From Nitrospiria bacterium (GTDB taxonomy: Bacteria > Nitrospirota > Nitrospiria > DASWJH01), in the NCBI GenBank assembly GCA_036397255.1, contig DASWJH010000087.1, positions 1 to 64,000 of the forward strand: a stretch of DNA of 64,000 bases. Direction: 5' to 3'. Within the stretch, counting starts at the first letter, position 1. The number at the start of each line of letters is the position of its first letter. Of the stretch, positions 6,646-16,544 are shown piece after piece. The notes below the pieces were generated by a model. The model had not been told where the DNA came from. It saw only the letters and a list, made by a program, of their open reading frames with translations, and did no database searches. Made by a program: the position numbers and the translations under genes.

Positions 6646-8252
6646 TCCACCATCCCCCGAATATCTTTAATATCCTTGGCAATCTCTTCCTCCAACTTCA
6701 ATATCCGGTCCATGATGACTTTGGGGTCTTCGTATTCCACTTCTTCATACTCAATCGGTTTGTAGCGGCTGATGGAGAGGTCGTGTTTGTTGGCGACGAT
6801 TTCTTTTTTATCCACCCATAACCATTTTGGTTTGTTGGAGGTCGGAGGTTTGAGGTTGGAGGTTTTAGACAAGTGGTCTTTCACTGATTTCTCATCAGAA
6901 GTTGAACCCTTAATACTGTATCTCCGGTTCCACGAATCGATAATGTCCGGGATGTCGTTTTCTTTGATCCGATTGCGTTTGTCGTCCAGGCTGAACCCGT
7001 CGGCGTCCATGTCATAAAACCAGACCTTATCCGTCTCCCCGCCTTTGGTGAAAACCATCACCGCCGTGGAAACCCCTGCATAGGGTTTGAACACCCCCGA
7101 AGGCATGGAGATCACTCCTTCGAGCTGGCATTCTTCGATGATTTTTTTCCTCACGGCCTGATGGGCGTTGCTCGTTCCAAAGAGGACCCCTTCGGGAACG
7201 ATGACCGCACACCGTCCCCCGTTGACCAAGAGCCGCATCATCTGGACCACAAAAAGCAGTTCGGTCTTGGTGGTCTTGACGATTCTCGTCAATGCCTCGT
7301 GGATATCTCCCTTGTCGATGCTTCCCTTGAACGGCGGATTGGCCAGGACGATATCGTATTTTTCGGACTCCTGATAACTTTTGGACAGGGTATCTTTATA
7401 TTCAATATTGGGGTGCTCGATTCCATGCAATACCATGTTCATGCATGCGATCCGCAGCATGGTGGTATCGAAGTCGAACCCATAGAACGTTCTCCTTTGC
7501 AAAAAATCCCAAACCTTCTCATCGGTGATCCGGTCCGCGACCAAACCGTGCTCGGTCCCGTCCTCTTCCACTTTGATATTTTCGGGGCTGGTGTGCTCCC
7601 GGAGGATATGCTGATAGGCACCGATTAAGAACCCTCCCGTACCGCAGGCGGGATCGCAGACGGTCTGGCCCAGCTTGGGGTTAACGAGGGCCACCATCAT
7701 TTTGATGATATGCCGGGGCGTTCGGAACTGTCCGTTCTTCCCGGAGGTCTGAAGTTCGGAGAGGAGATACTCATAGATATCCCCTTGGGTATCCATGTTC
7801 TGCTCCATAATCTTCAAACCGTCCAGAACCTCCACTGCTTCGACCAAGAGACTGGGTTTCGGAATGATAAAAACCGCGTCCTTCATCTGCTTGGCAAACG
7901 AGTGGGCCCCGTCCCCTTCCCCATTTCCCTTAAAATTCTGAATAAAGGGAAAGGCCTTATCCCCAACGTGCTTGAGCATCTCCCCCGCTTCAAAATGTTT
8001 CCAATGGGACCAGCGACAGTCCTCATGATCTTTGTAAATCGAAGTATAGGGTTTATTGAGCCATTCGGCATCGGCTTTCCGTTTCAGGTCCGCTTCATCC
8101 AAACGCTTCATGAAGATGAGATACGAAATCTGCTCAATGGCCGTTAAGGGGTTGGCGATTCCCCCGGACCAAAAAAGGTCCCAGAGTTTGTCGATTTTGG
8201 ATTTTAGTTCTTCAGCGAGCATGTCACCCTTTCTATTAATAGGGTAAATCAA
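6642..8252 (-). CDS. hsdM: type I restriction-modification DNA methyltransferase HsdM
   Basis: A 536-residue N6-adenine methyltransferase. An N-terminal HsdM helical domain (LKSKIDKLWDLFWSGG, residues 14-29) precedes the catalytic core. That core has the AdoMet-binding motif 'DPACGTGGFL' near residue 200 and the catalytic 'NPPF' near residue 304. It modifies the recognition site as an M2S complex. It is 7 nt downstream of hsdR and overlaps hsdS by 4 nt. An Ala/Ser-rich spacer with 'SNLKPPTSNKPK' near residue 465 looks like a linker. Confidence 0.96.
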   Translation of the reverse strand: MIYPINRKGDMLAEELKSKIDKLWDLFWSGGIANPLTAIEQISYLIFMKRLDEADLKRKADAEWLNKPYTSIYKDHEDCRWSHWKHFEAGEMLKHVGDKAFPFIQNFKGNGEGDGAHSFAKQMKDAVFIIPKPSLLVEAVEVLDGLKIMEQNMDTQGDIYEYLLSELQTSGKNGQFRTPRHIIKMMVALVNPKLGQTVCDPACGTGGFLIGAYQHILREHTSPENIKVEEDGTEHGLVADRITDEKVWDFLQRRTFYGFDFDTTMLRIACMNMVLHGIEHPNIEYKDTLSKSYQESEKYDIVLANPPFKGSIDKGDIHEALTRIVKTTKTELLFVVQMMRLLVNGGRCAVIVPEGVLFGTSNAHQAVRKKIIEECQLEGVISMPSGVFKPYAGVSTAVMVFTKGGETDKVWFYDMDADGFSLDDKRNRIKENDIPDIIDSWNRRYSIKGSTSDEKSVKDHLSKTSNLKPPTSNKPKWLWVDKKEIVANKHDLSISRYKPIEYEEVEYEDPKVIMDRILKLEEEIAKDIKDIRGMVE

Positions 8253-8259
8253 TTTCGTA

Positions 8260-11001
8260 TTACCCTATTTCTTCTATAAACTCAATAATTTCAGTTAGTT
8301 CAGAATTGCTGAACAGGCCCCGAATGCCTTTGGGATGTAAATTGGTAAAGGGCCGGTCAATCAGATTCTCCTTTTCGACCTTTCCCTGTTCCAGGATAAA
8401 GGTCTTCAAAATCTGCATAAATTGAATCTGATCGGCGGTATAGTCATTATGACGGGCGATGAACGTATCAAAGGACCGGGTAATCTGTTCCGTTCGGGTT
8501 TGAAGTTTTTGAAGCCCGAGAATGTGCCGGATGAAGTCGATAAACTTTGCCGTCCGGTTGTCATAGGCACTTTGTAAAAGCTCTTCCGTAATATAAGGAT
8601 CTTCACTTCGAAGGGCTTCGGTAAGGGAGAAAATGTCATAATCATCCAACGCTTCACCCTGTTTGATTTTTTGAAGCACCTCATTTTCCGCCAGAAGAGT
8701 CTTGATTTTCTCTTCAACCTTCCTCCGGTATTCAGCCACGGTGGCCCGTTCCATTTCCGGACCAAAATCGACCCACTCCTTGACCAGCGTGATGTCTTCA
8801 AGGTCGAGCTTTTCTATTGCACGGCTTTCTTTTCTGCGATGCTTCATCAAACCCCGCAGCTTCAACCGTAAATCCTCCAGGCTCTTATCGAAAATCGCGC
8901 TCCAAAACGGCTCTCCATTTACTTTGCGAATGAAGCGCTCTTGTGATCTGACCTGATTTAAGGTCAGAGGCAGCTCCCCGATTCTTTTTACAATCCGTTC
9001 CCGGCTGCGTTTCAGTGTCTGCTCGTCCTGGTCAAGAAGGGCCGTCTGAGCGACTACGATGTCAATATCGAAGCGAAGGGCGTCGAAATCCTCGGAGGAA
9101 CGGGTTCGCATCAAGGGAAGAATGCTTCTCCGCAAATGCTCGATCTCGCTTAAACCGGTATAATGCCAATAGGTCTCCTCCGCTACCATCGAAACGTCTT
9201 CGGCTTTTTCCTTCACATTCACCGTATTTTTCGGAAGGGCCGCGATATCCTCCCGAATGGCTTGGGTGATCTCCTTCAAAACCCTTTGATTTCCCACCGT
9301 CAAGGCGGCCGTGGCTTTATCCAACCGCACGCCAAAAAGTCGCTCGGGGACCGAAAGGGTCGGCGTGGGTTCTTTCCCCGGAGGGTCTATCTGAAAATAG
9401 GCGAAGTTTTTCCAATGATCGATGATCAGAAAATATTCTTTGTCTTTTCCCGGCCCAAACAGATCGGGACAGAGCCGTGTTCCTCTTCCGATCATCTGCC
9501 AAAATTTCGCGCGGGAAAAAACCGGCTTTGCAAACACCAAATTGACGATTTCCGGAACGTCTATTCCCGTATCCAGCATATCGATCGAAATCGCAACCTT
9601 GAGGGGATCTTTCGGGTCTTTGAACTGGTCCAGCAGTCCCCCTTCCGTCCCCGCACGGGGGTCATGGGAATCGATCACGCGCGCCAGACGGCCTTTATAC
9701 TCCGGATACAGTTCATCAAAATGCCGTTCAAGACGAAGGGCGTGTTTATGGGAAATGGCGAAGATAATGGATTTGCCCGGCCGCGTTCCCGTTTCATCCT
9801 TGATGCATTGCTCCATAAATTCCCGAACCATCAACTCATTGGTTCCCGAATTGGTCACCCTTTTTTCAAGATCGGTCCCCTCGAAATCAATCTCCTCGAT
9901 ATCCTTTCCTTCCTCGATGAGCTTTTTTTGAATGGGCAAGGGCAATTGGCCCGCCTTAATTCCCTCAAGTTGAAAGCGGGATTGGATCGAAAGAACTTTG
10001 AAATTGACCAGATAGAGGGGATTGCTTTGCACGGCTTCTTCCAGGGTGAAATTGTAGGTCGGGTTCCCCGTTTCGGTCTCGAATAACCGGAACGTATTCC
10101 GGTCGATATATTCGACGGGCGTTGCGGTGAGGCCTAACTGGTAGGCGTCGAAATGGTCCAGAATCTCTTTATATCTTTTATAAATGGAGCGGTGGGATTC
10201 ATCGGCAACGACCATGTCGAAAAATCCGGGCGAGATCGTCGGATAAAGCCCGTGCATGGCCGGGTAAGTGGCAAGGTAAACCCGTTTGTTATTCGGTCGG
10301 TCATTCCGGGTGATGCGAACCCAGGTGGCATTGGGTAAATGCTCTTTAAAGGCATCCCTCGCCTGTTTCAATAACTCATTCCGGTCGGCCAAAAATAAAA
10401 CCCGCTTTACCCAATTGCATCGCATCAGCACATCGATGAGTCCCACCGCAACGCGGGTTTTTCCCGTTCCCGTAGCCATGACCAACAAGGCTTTTCGATG
10501 CCTTCGGGTAAATGTTTCAAGGACCCTCCGAATCGCTTCAATCTGATAAGGCCGGCCGCATATTTTGGAATCGATGAGGGTCGTGGAAAGGAGTTTCCGT
10601 TCCTTATTCTGGAACCGCAGCCGTTCCAAATCGTCCTGACTGTAAAAACCGTAAATCTTTCTTGGAGGATAGCGGGTATCGTCCCAAAAGAAAATTTCAT
10701 AACCGTTGGTATAAAAAATAAAAGGTCTTTGAAAACCCATCCGCTCGATTCCGGCTGCATACTGCTTAGCCTGTTCCCGTCCGATCTCGGCTTCGACCGA
10801 TGTTTTCTTAGCTTCCACCACTGCTATGGGCGACCCGTCCTGTGCAAATAAAACATAATCCGAAAACCCGATTCCTGTCGAAGACCCTGTTTGGTGCAGA
10901 ATCGGATGCTCCGATGTAACCATGGAAGGATCGGACAGTCTCCATCCCGCCGACTCCAGTCGCTTATCGATGATTTCTTGGCGTGTTTGCTTTTCCGACA
11001 T
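8260..11001 (-). CDS. hsdR: type I restriction-modification endonuclease HsdR (EcoEI type)
   Basis: Motor and nuclease subunit of the type I system. It has an N-terminal nuclease domain with 'VVEAKKTSVEAEIGREQAKQY' (the E-x-K of the PD-(D/E)XK site). SF2 helicase motifs follow: Walker A 'ATGTGKT' near residue 180, 'DESHRS' near 266, 'GLTATP', and 'QMIGRGTRL'. A longer frame opens with GTG at 11025, but that codon lies inside the ilvD terminator hairpin. I therefore place the start at the ATG at 11001, giving 913 residues. It leads the hsdR-hsdM-hsdS operon. Confidence 0.94.
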   Translation of the reverse strand: MSEKQTRQEIIDKRLESAGWRLSDPSMVTSEHPILHQTGSSTGIGFSDYVLFAQDGSPIAVVEAKKTSVEAEIGREQAKQYAAGIERMGFQRPFIFYTNGYEIFFWDDTRYPPRKIYGFYSQDDLERLRFQNKERKLLSTTLIDSKICGRPYQIEAIRRVLETFTRRHRKALLVMATGTGKTRVAVGLIDVLMRCNWVKRVLFLADRNELLKQARDAFKEHLPNATWVRITRNDRPNNKRVYLATYPAMHGLYPTISPGFFDMVVADESHRSIYKRYKEILDHFDAYQLGLTATPVEYIDRNTFRLFETETGNPTYNFTLEEAVQSNPLYLVNFKVLSIQSRFQLEGIKAGQLPLPIQKKLIEEGKDIEEIDFEGTDLEKRVTNSGTNELMVREFMEQCIKDETGTRPGKSIIFAISHKHALRLERHFDELYPEYKGRLARVIDSHDPRAGTEGGLLDQFKDPKDPLKVAISIDMLDTGIDVPEIVNLVFAKPVFSRAKFWQMIGRGTRLCPDLFGPGKDKEYFLIIDHWKNFAYFQIDPPGKEPTPTLSVPERLFGVRLDKATAALTVGNQRVLKEITQAIREDIAALPKNTVNVKEKAEDVSMVAEETYWHYTGLSEIEHLRRSILPLMRTRSSEDFDALRFDIDIVVAQTALLDQDEQTLKRSRERIVKRIGELPLTLNQVRSQERFIRKVNGEPFWSAIFDKSLEDLRLKLRGLMKHRRKESRAIEKLDLEDITLVKEWVDFGPEMERATVAEYRRKVEEKIKTLLAENEVLQKIKQGEALDDYDIFSLTEALRSEDPYITEELLQSAYDNRTAKFIDFIRHILGLQKLQTRTEQITRSFDTFIARHNDYTADQIQFMQILKTFILEQGKVEKENLIDRPFTNLHPKGIRGLFSNSELTEIIEFIEEIG

Positions 11002-11012
11002 TGGACCAAACA

Positions 11013-11039
11013 AAAAGCCCTCCACAGTGGAGGGCTTTT
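11013..11039 (-). terminator. Rho-independent terminator of ilvD
   Basis: A perfect 12-bp stem with a 3-nt loop, AAAAGCCCTCCA / TGGAGGGCTTTT, is followed on the minus strand by further T residues. It lies about 100 nt past the ilvD stop and 11 nt before the hsdR ATG. It insulates the R-M operon from ilvD. Confidence 0.85.
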
Positions 11040-11137
11040 AAATCGATTATAAAGGATTTTTGGGGGTCATTTTGTGATCCCTATTTCCAGGTTTAATCAA
11101 ACTTTACTTTCATCCCAAAAAGGGATAACTCCTGCAC

Positions 11138-12811
11138 TCATCCGGTGATCGCCCCCTCGGATGCCGACGATACCAATTTGGCATATTTGGCCATCACGCC
11201 CCGGGTATACCGTGGGGCCGGGGGGGTCCACGTTTTAAACCGCTCGGCCATCTCTTCCTTGGATAATTTCACTTCCAATTGCCGGGATGGGATATCAAAC
11301 GCAATGGTATCTCCATTTTTGACAATGGCAATAGGGCCGCCTTTGGATGCTTCGGGGGCCACGTGGCCCGCCATTAAACCGTGGGTGGCTCCGGAAAAAC
11401 GGCCGTCGGTGATTAACGCCACCGAATCCCCAAGACCCGCCCCCACCAGGGCACTGGTCACACCCAGCATCTCCCGCATGCCGGGTCCGCCCACAGGCCC
11501 TTCATACCGGATGACGACCACATCCCCCGGCTGGATCGAACCATTTTGAACCGCTTGAAAAGCATCCTCTTCGCAATCGAAAACCTTTGCAGGGCCTTCG
11601 TGAGTCATCCGCTCGTGGCCGGCCACTTTGATCACACATCCCTCGGGGGCCAGGTTCCCCTTAAGGATGACCAACCCTCCCGTTTTTTTGATGGGGTTGG
11701 ATAAGGGCCGTAATACTTCCTGACCGGGGGTCTCAGTGGCACGGCTGGCTTCTTCACCGATACGCTTTCCGGTCACCGTCATTTCGTCTTTGTTCAAAAG
11801 GCCCGCATCTAAAAGTCTTTTCGCCACCAGGGTAATCCCTCCGGCACGGTAAAGGTCCGGTGCCACAAATCGTCCTCCGGGTTTTAAGTCCGCCAACAGG
11901 GGCGTTCGAGAGCTGATGGCATCGAAATCTTCGATCTTGAGTGGAATGCCGGCCTCACGGGCAATGGCCAAAAAATGAAGAACCCCGTTGGTGGATCCCC
12001 CCGTTGCGGCGATGGAGGCAATGGCGTTTTCAATAGCCCCTCGGGTGACAATCTGACTGGGTTTCAGACCGCGCTTGACCATTTCCATGACGATCAACCC
12101 GGCATTAAAGGCCACCTCATCCTTCTTGGGATCCATGGCGGGAACGGAACCGCTTCCCATTGGGGCCATCCCTAAAATCTCGATGGCGGTGGCCATGGTG
12201 TTGGCCGTGAACTGTCCACCACAGGCCCCCGCTCCCGGACAGGCTGCATCTTCAATGCCTTTAAATTGTGTATCGTCCATTTTACCCGCCCCATGGGCAC
12301 CCACTGCTTCGAATACGTCCTGAATGGTTAAATCCTTCTCCTGGTAATGCCCGGCCATGATGGATCCCCCATAAAGCATTAACGAGGGAACATTCAATCG
12401 GATCAGGGCCATGACCGTCCCGGGAATGGTTTTATCGCACCCCGATAAGGCCACCATGGCATCAAACATATTTCCCCGGCCCTCCAGCTCAATGGAATCC
12501 GCCACCACCTCCCGGCTGATCAGGGAGGTCTTCATGCCTTCGGTTCCCATGGTAATTCCATCGGAAATGGTCACGGTATTAAATTCCATGGGGGTTCCTC
12601 CCGCGGCACGAACCCCCTCTTTCACCTTTTCGGCCAGTCTCCTGAGGTGGAAATTACAAGGCCCCACCTCGGTCCAGGTATTGGCAATGCCCACGATGGG
12701 CTTTGAAAGATCTTTGTCGGTAAACCCCACGGCTTTCAACATGGCGCGAGCAGGTGCCCGGTCATCCCCTTCCATAATGACCCGGCTCCCCTTTTTGTTT
12801 GGCTTCATCAT
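11138..12811 (-). CDS. ilvD: dihydroxy-acid dehydratase
   Basis: Dehydrates 2,3-dihydroxy acids to 2-keto acids in valine, leucine and isoleucine synthesis. The protein is 557 residues, the usual length. The three Fe-S cluster cysteines are visible: C52 in 'VGPCNFH', C125 in 'SGCDKTIPG' and C197 in '[16 protein letters not shown]'. 'GRFSGATHG' near the C-terminus is also diagnostic. A longer frame begins with GTG at 12820, but the ATG at 12811 has a GGAAAGG ribosome-binding site 9 nt away and is preferred. It is monocistronic. Confidence 0.97.
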   Translation of the reverse strand: MMKPNKKGSRVIMEGDDRAPARAMLKAVGFTDKDLSKPIVGIANTWTEVGPCNFHLRRLAEKVKEGVRAAGGTPMEFNTVTISDGITMGTEGMKTSLISREVVADSIELEGRGNMFDAMVALSGCDKTIPGTVMALIRLNVPSLMLYGGSIMAGHYQEKDLTIQDVFEAVGAHGAGKMDDTQFKGIEDAACPGAGACGGQFTANTMATAIEILGMAPMGSGSVPAMDPKKDEVAFNAGLIVMEMVKRGLKPSQIVTRGAIENAIASIAATGGSTNGVLHFLAIAREAGIPLKIEDFDAISSRTPLLADLKPGGRFVAPDLYRAGGITLVAKRLLDAGLLNKDEMTVTGKRIGEEASRATETPGQEVLRPLSNPIKKTGGLVILKGNLAPEGCVIKVAGHERMTHEGPAKVFDCEEDAFQAVQNGSIQPGDVVVIRYEGPVGGPGMREMLGVTSALVGAGLGDSVALITDGRFSGATHGLMAGHVAPEASKGGPIAIVKNGDTIAFDIPSRQLEVKLSKEEMAERFKTWTPPAPRYTRGVMAKYAKLVSSASEGAITG

Positions 12812-12976
12812 TGAAAACACCTTTCCTTTTGAAAATAAACGGGTAAACTCCTACCCCAAAATGAAAGAACATATTAACATGGAGCGAAAAGGGGATTCAA
12901 CTTCGATCAAACGTAGGGGATCAATAGAAATTTTTTAAAGAAGGCTTCATTCAGGCGGGGTTCCCCTCTCGCGGAG

Positions 12977-13273
12977 TCAGAGGAGCTTCTCGGACCAGAA
13001 AAATTGACACCCGTTCTCCCCCACCTTGGCGGAATGCTCCATATTTCCGGGAATCAACAACCGGTCACCGGGGGAACAGGAAAACCCCTCTCCCTGTATG
13101 TTCACTTCCATATTCCCGGAAAGGATGACCAACAGTTTCGTTTCACGGTGGGAATGGGGAGGATAGGTGGCACCTGGGGGATCTGAAATGAGATAGGGAT
13201 CAAACCCCTCTCTCTGGACCTCCGCGGCTATTTTTTTTCGGTCAATATCCTTATAAAATCCTGCCTCGTGCAT
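12977..13273 (-). CDS. small cupin-domain protein
   Basis: A 98-residue single-domain cupin. Motif 1 appears as 'PPHSHRETKLLVILSGNMEV', with two histidines and a glutamate as metal ligands. Motif 2 appears as 'SCSPGDRLLIPGNMEHSAKV', with the third histidine. Such proteins bind a divalent metal and serve as small isomerases, dioxygenases or sensors, so the substrate cannot be named. It lies alone between ilvD and the RND exporter. Confidence 0.85.
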   Translation of the reverse strand: MHEAGFYKDIDRKKIAAEVQREGFDPYLISDPPGATYPPHSHRETKLLVILSGNMEVNIQGEGFSCSPGDRLLIPGNMEHSAKVGENGCQFFWSEKLL

Positions 13274-13394
13274 GAAAAAGTTCTCCAGGTATCATTTCAA
13301 AACATGTGGGGGTTAACACCTTCAGGTCGAATGGACCGGGAGTGCATAGAAGAGCTTTTTTTATTCGAACCCCCGTTAGTGACCCATCACTCGT

Positions 13395-15911
13395 CTACCC
13401 CGGAATACCCTCCCGGCCAAAAGGCTTCAGCCAAACAATGAGCTGGGGTAACAGGGTCAAGGCAGAAATTAATGCAATGATCATTGCCAAACCGGTGAGG
13501 AGACCAAAATAAATGGTAGGAATAAAATTTGAAAAAATTAGAATTGAAAACCCAATGATGATGGTAATAGATGTATAAAACATGGCATAGCCGATACTCC
13601 CATGACATCGGTTCATGGTTTGTGAATAGTTTTTATCCTTTTGAAACTCTTTTCTGAATCGGTGAATATAATGAATGGTATCATCCACTGCAATGCCTAC
13701 GCTTATGGCGGCAATGGTAATCGTCATCATATCCAGGGGAATTTTCATCCACCCCATAAACCCTAAAACCACACCGATGGACAATACATTGGGGAAAATG
13801 GCAATCAATGAAAGGATAAAGGAACGGAATAGAATTAAAAACATGATCATCAAAGCGCCCAACGTGACACCCAGGGTAAGAATTTGAGAACCGAACAAAC
13901 TCTGGAGCATGTTATTGTACAAAACCAAGAGCCCTGCCAGGTGAACATTTTCTTTTTTTAAACCCAGATCTTCGGTCAAACCTTTTTCAATTTTTTTTAA
14001 AAACTCATTCCTGCGGAGATCTTTCTCCGAATCTTTAACACGGGTAAAAAACCGCAACTGGTTATATTCGACAGAAACATAAGGCGTCAAAATCAAATCA
14101 CGGTACCTCTCCGGCAGCTCATGGTAGACCAGTGCCAATTGAAAATTATCCAAAGGCTTCCCATCATTCAGGTTTTCTCCCACTTTGAGCATGGTACCCA
14201 GGGATAAAACTTTCCCCGTTTCGGGAATACTGTCCAAATAATTGTGAATGTTCATTACCTGTTCCATTTTATCGGAGGTAAACCAATATTTTGCTTCGTC
14301 CTTCACGGCTTCAAATTCTTCCTCAAATTCAGAAAACAGGTCATCCTCGATTCCATTGCCATTCATCTGCTGATGATCCGAAATTACCCCTGGAGATTCC
14401 CCTGGAGGTTTTTGCAAATCCACGACGACTTCTAACGGGGTGGTTCCTCCGAGCTGTTGATCGATTGTTTTTAACCCCTGAAAAATCTCTGTGGACTCTT
14501 TAAAATAATTAATAAAACTATTCTCTACAATGAGTCGCGAAATCCCAATCCCACTCAAAATTAAAGTTACCGCGCTGACCAAAAGGATAAGGGTTCCATG
14601 TTGCTGGGTGAATTGAGCAAGATAATTTGTTAGCCTGAAATGAGATTCAAAAGACACATTAGGGGTCCGTTTTTTAAGGAGCACCATCACGGTTGGAAAA
14701 ATTAGAAATGTTAATAAAAGGGAAATTGAAATTCCTGCACTCATCATCCACCCAAAGTTAATCACAGGGAGAATATCAGAAAAAATCAATGAACCAAAAC
14801 CAGCAATGGTGGTTAAAATTGCAAACGTACAAGGTTGTGCCATGGAACGGACTGTATCCAGGACCAATTGCTTCTGCTCCCAATCGGGATTTTTCTGGGC
14901 CAGTTCACGGTATCGAACAATTAGATGAATCGTTAACGCCATCGTTATTATGAGTTGCAAAGAAATAAAATTGGATGAAATCACGGTGACTTCCCAACCA
15001 AACAACCCCAGCAATCCAAGCATGGCCACCGCAGAGAATACCACACAGATTAGAGGTAAAAAGACCCACCGGATTTGTCCAAATATAATCATTAAGGTAA
15101 TGATAAGAAAAACCGTCACTCCAAACCCGAAAACCTTTAAATCATTCTTGACAAAGGAAATTAAATCATCCGCAATCATATTAACACCACCCAAAAACAA
15201 TTCCGCGTCTTCCCGATAACGATCCATAACCGATCGAGTGTTAAGAATCAATTGATGCTGTTGGACCCTATTCCGGGTTCGATGGTCCTTAAAATCCTGT
15301 AACACCTTTTGGTACGCCCTTTTTTCTTCTGTATTGAGGTTTTCTTTTTTCCTTTTTGCATTAAAATGATTCCGGCGGTCCAAAAGTTCGAAATAGACTT
15401 CATCCGTCGGTAAGTTCAAAAGAAGCGCAGAGGTTTTTAAATCAGGACTGACAATCAGGTTTCTGTATATAGGGCTCCTGGCCAATTCCTGACGAGCTAG
15501 GTCCTTATCCACCATGGGCGATTCTATGGTCTGAATATTCTTCACCAGTTCTTTCACCGGCCTGGGGGGGCTTTCAAGGAGAGGAACATCCAATAAAGAG
15601 GTAATGGATTCCACCCCATCCAGGTGAGTAAGGTCCTCTTTTAATTTTTTAAGGTTTTTAAGAGATTTCTCAGAAAGGAGATCATCCTTTGGCTGGTACG
15701 TCACAATAAGAAAATCACGGACCCCAAATCGGGAATAAACCAAACGGGTAAAATCCAGGTCTTTGTCACCCTCAAGCACTAAGGTTTCAGCAGACGCATC
15801 AATAATCAGGTTTTTGGCTTGAAAGCCTAGAAATAAAATGGAAAGGCAAATCAGAAGGAAGATTATTTTTGGATAGGCTAGGATGACCTTATCGTAAAAA
15901 CGGATCAGCAT
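13395..15911 (-). CDS. RND/MMPL-family exporter of an Mla-linked operon
   Basis: An 838-residue inner-membrane exporter with two repeats of one N-terminal membrane helix, a large periplasmic loop and a five- to six-helix bundle. The second bundle contains 'ISVGIAVDDTIHYIHRF', and the first its counterpart 'MALTIHLIVRY'. It resembles HpnN-type and other lipid-exporting RND proteins rather than drug pumps with AcrA partners. It follows mlaC by 6 nt, so MlaA, MlaC and this pump likely form one lipid-trafficking route. An acidic stretch near residues 517-530 (DDLFSEFEEEFE) echoes one in MlaA. Confidence 0.88.
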   Translation of the reverse strand: MLIRFYDKVILAYPKIIFLLICLSILFLGFQAKNLIIDASAETLVLEGDKDLDFTRLVYSRFGVRDFLIVTYQPKDDLLSEKSLKNLKKLKEDLTHLDGVESITSLLDVPLLESPPRPVKELVKNIQTIESPMVDKDLARQELARSPIYRNLIVSPDLKTSALLLNLPTDEVYFELLDRRNHFNAKRKKENLNTEEKRAYQKVLQDFKDHRTRNRVQQHQLILNTRSVMDRYREDAELFLGGVNMIADDLISFVKNDLKVFGFGVTVFLIITLMIIFGQIRWVFLPLICVVFSAVAMLGLLGLFGWEVTVISSNFISLQLIITMALTIHLIVRYRELAQKNPDWEQKQLVLDTVRSMAQPCTFAILTTIAGFGSLIFSDILPVINFGWMMSAGISISLLLTFLIFPTVMVLLKKRTPNVSFESHFRLTNYLAQFTQQHGTLILLVSAVTLILSGIGISRLIVENSFINYFKESTEIFQGLKTIDQQLGGTTPLEVVVDLQKPPGESPGVISDHQQMNGNGIEDDLFSEFEEEFEAVKDEAKYWFTSDKMEQVMNIHNYLDSIPETGKVLSLGTMLKVGENLNDGKPLDNFQLALVYHELPERYRDLILTPYVSVEYNQLRFFTRVKDSEKDLRRNEFLKKIEKGLTEDLGLKKENVHLAGLLVLYNNMLQSLFGSQILTLGVTLGALMIMFLILFRSFILSLIAIFPNVLSIGVVLGFMGWMKIPLDMMTITIAAISVGIAVDDTIHYIHRFRKEFQKDKNYSQTMNRCHGSIGYAMFYTSITIIIGFSILIFSNFIPTIYFGLLTGLAMIIALISALTLLPQLIVWLKPFGREGIPG

Positions 15912-15917
15912 CGATCA

Positions 15918-16544
15918 TCACTTTACCACATCCTCATTTTTTTTTACGGTATTAATACTAAATTCCTCAGGAGATTTTAACTTTTTAAGAAGATCTGCTA
16001 TGGTCCCTTTCCTCAGTTCCCCGTCAAATTGGGAACGATAGGTTTTAATGATACTGACCCCTTGGATTTCAATATCATATATTTTCCAGTTATTTTTTAA
16101 ATTGTGTAATTTGTAAAGCATGGAATACCGAGTATCTTTGGAAATCAAATAAGTGGGTAATTGACCCTTTTTACCCTTAAAAATCGCAGGCTCGTATTCC
16201 ACCTTTTCATCGGTGTAAAGGTCTAATTTATCCACATAAGATTTTTGCAATTGTTCCCTAAATAAATGGATAAATTCCTGCTGTTGATCCCGACTGAACC
16301 CCAACCAATACTTTTTCCCAAGACTCAATTTAGCCATCGATACAAAATCAAAGGTGGCGTTAACAATAGGAATGATTTTCTCATTCCGTTCCTGTTTCCC
16401 TAAGCTCTTGTCCCGTAAAATGGAAACCACTTGGTCCACCTTACCCTTGATCAACTGCTCAACCTCAGTTGCATCATCGGCCAAAGCGGAAACCCCTAAA
16501 AAAAGAAAAAAGATTAGGGGATAAACCCAGTATTTTAAGATCAT
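15918..16544 (-). CDS. mlaC: MlaC/Ttg2D-family periplasmic phospholipid-binding protein
   Basis: A 208-residue protein with a signal peptide (residues 1-22, ending ALADD). It has the MlaC fold: 'NATFDFVSMAKLSLGKKYWLGFSRDQQQEFIHLFREQLQKSYVDKL' spacing, then 'WKIYDIEIQGVSIIKTYRSQF'. MlaC ferries phospholipid across the periplasm. It overlaps mlaA by 4 nt and precedes the RND gene by 6 nt. No MlaFEDB ABC transporter is present nearby, so the RND pump may replace it here. Confidence 0.93.
   Translation of the reverse strand: MILKYWVYPLIFFLFLGVSALADDATEVEQLIKGKVDQVVSILRDKSLGKQERNEKIIPIVNATFDFVSMAKLSLGKKYWLGFSRDQQQEFIHLFREQLQKSYVDKLDLYTDEKVEYEPAIFKGKKGQLPTYLISKDTRYSMLYKLHNLKNNWKIYDIEIQGVSIIKTYRSQFDGELRKGTIADLLKKLKSPEEFSINTVKKNEDVVK

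Noticed and set aside
11002-11025. Longer HsdR start at GTG 11025
   Set aside because: The codon lies in the ilvD terminator hairpin; ATG at 11001 is a better start.
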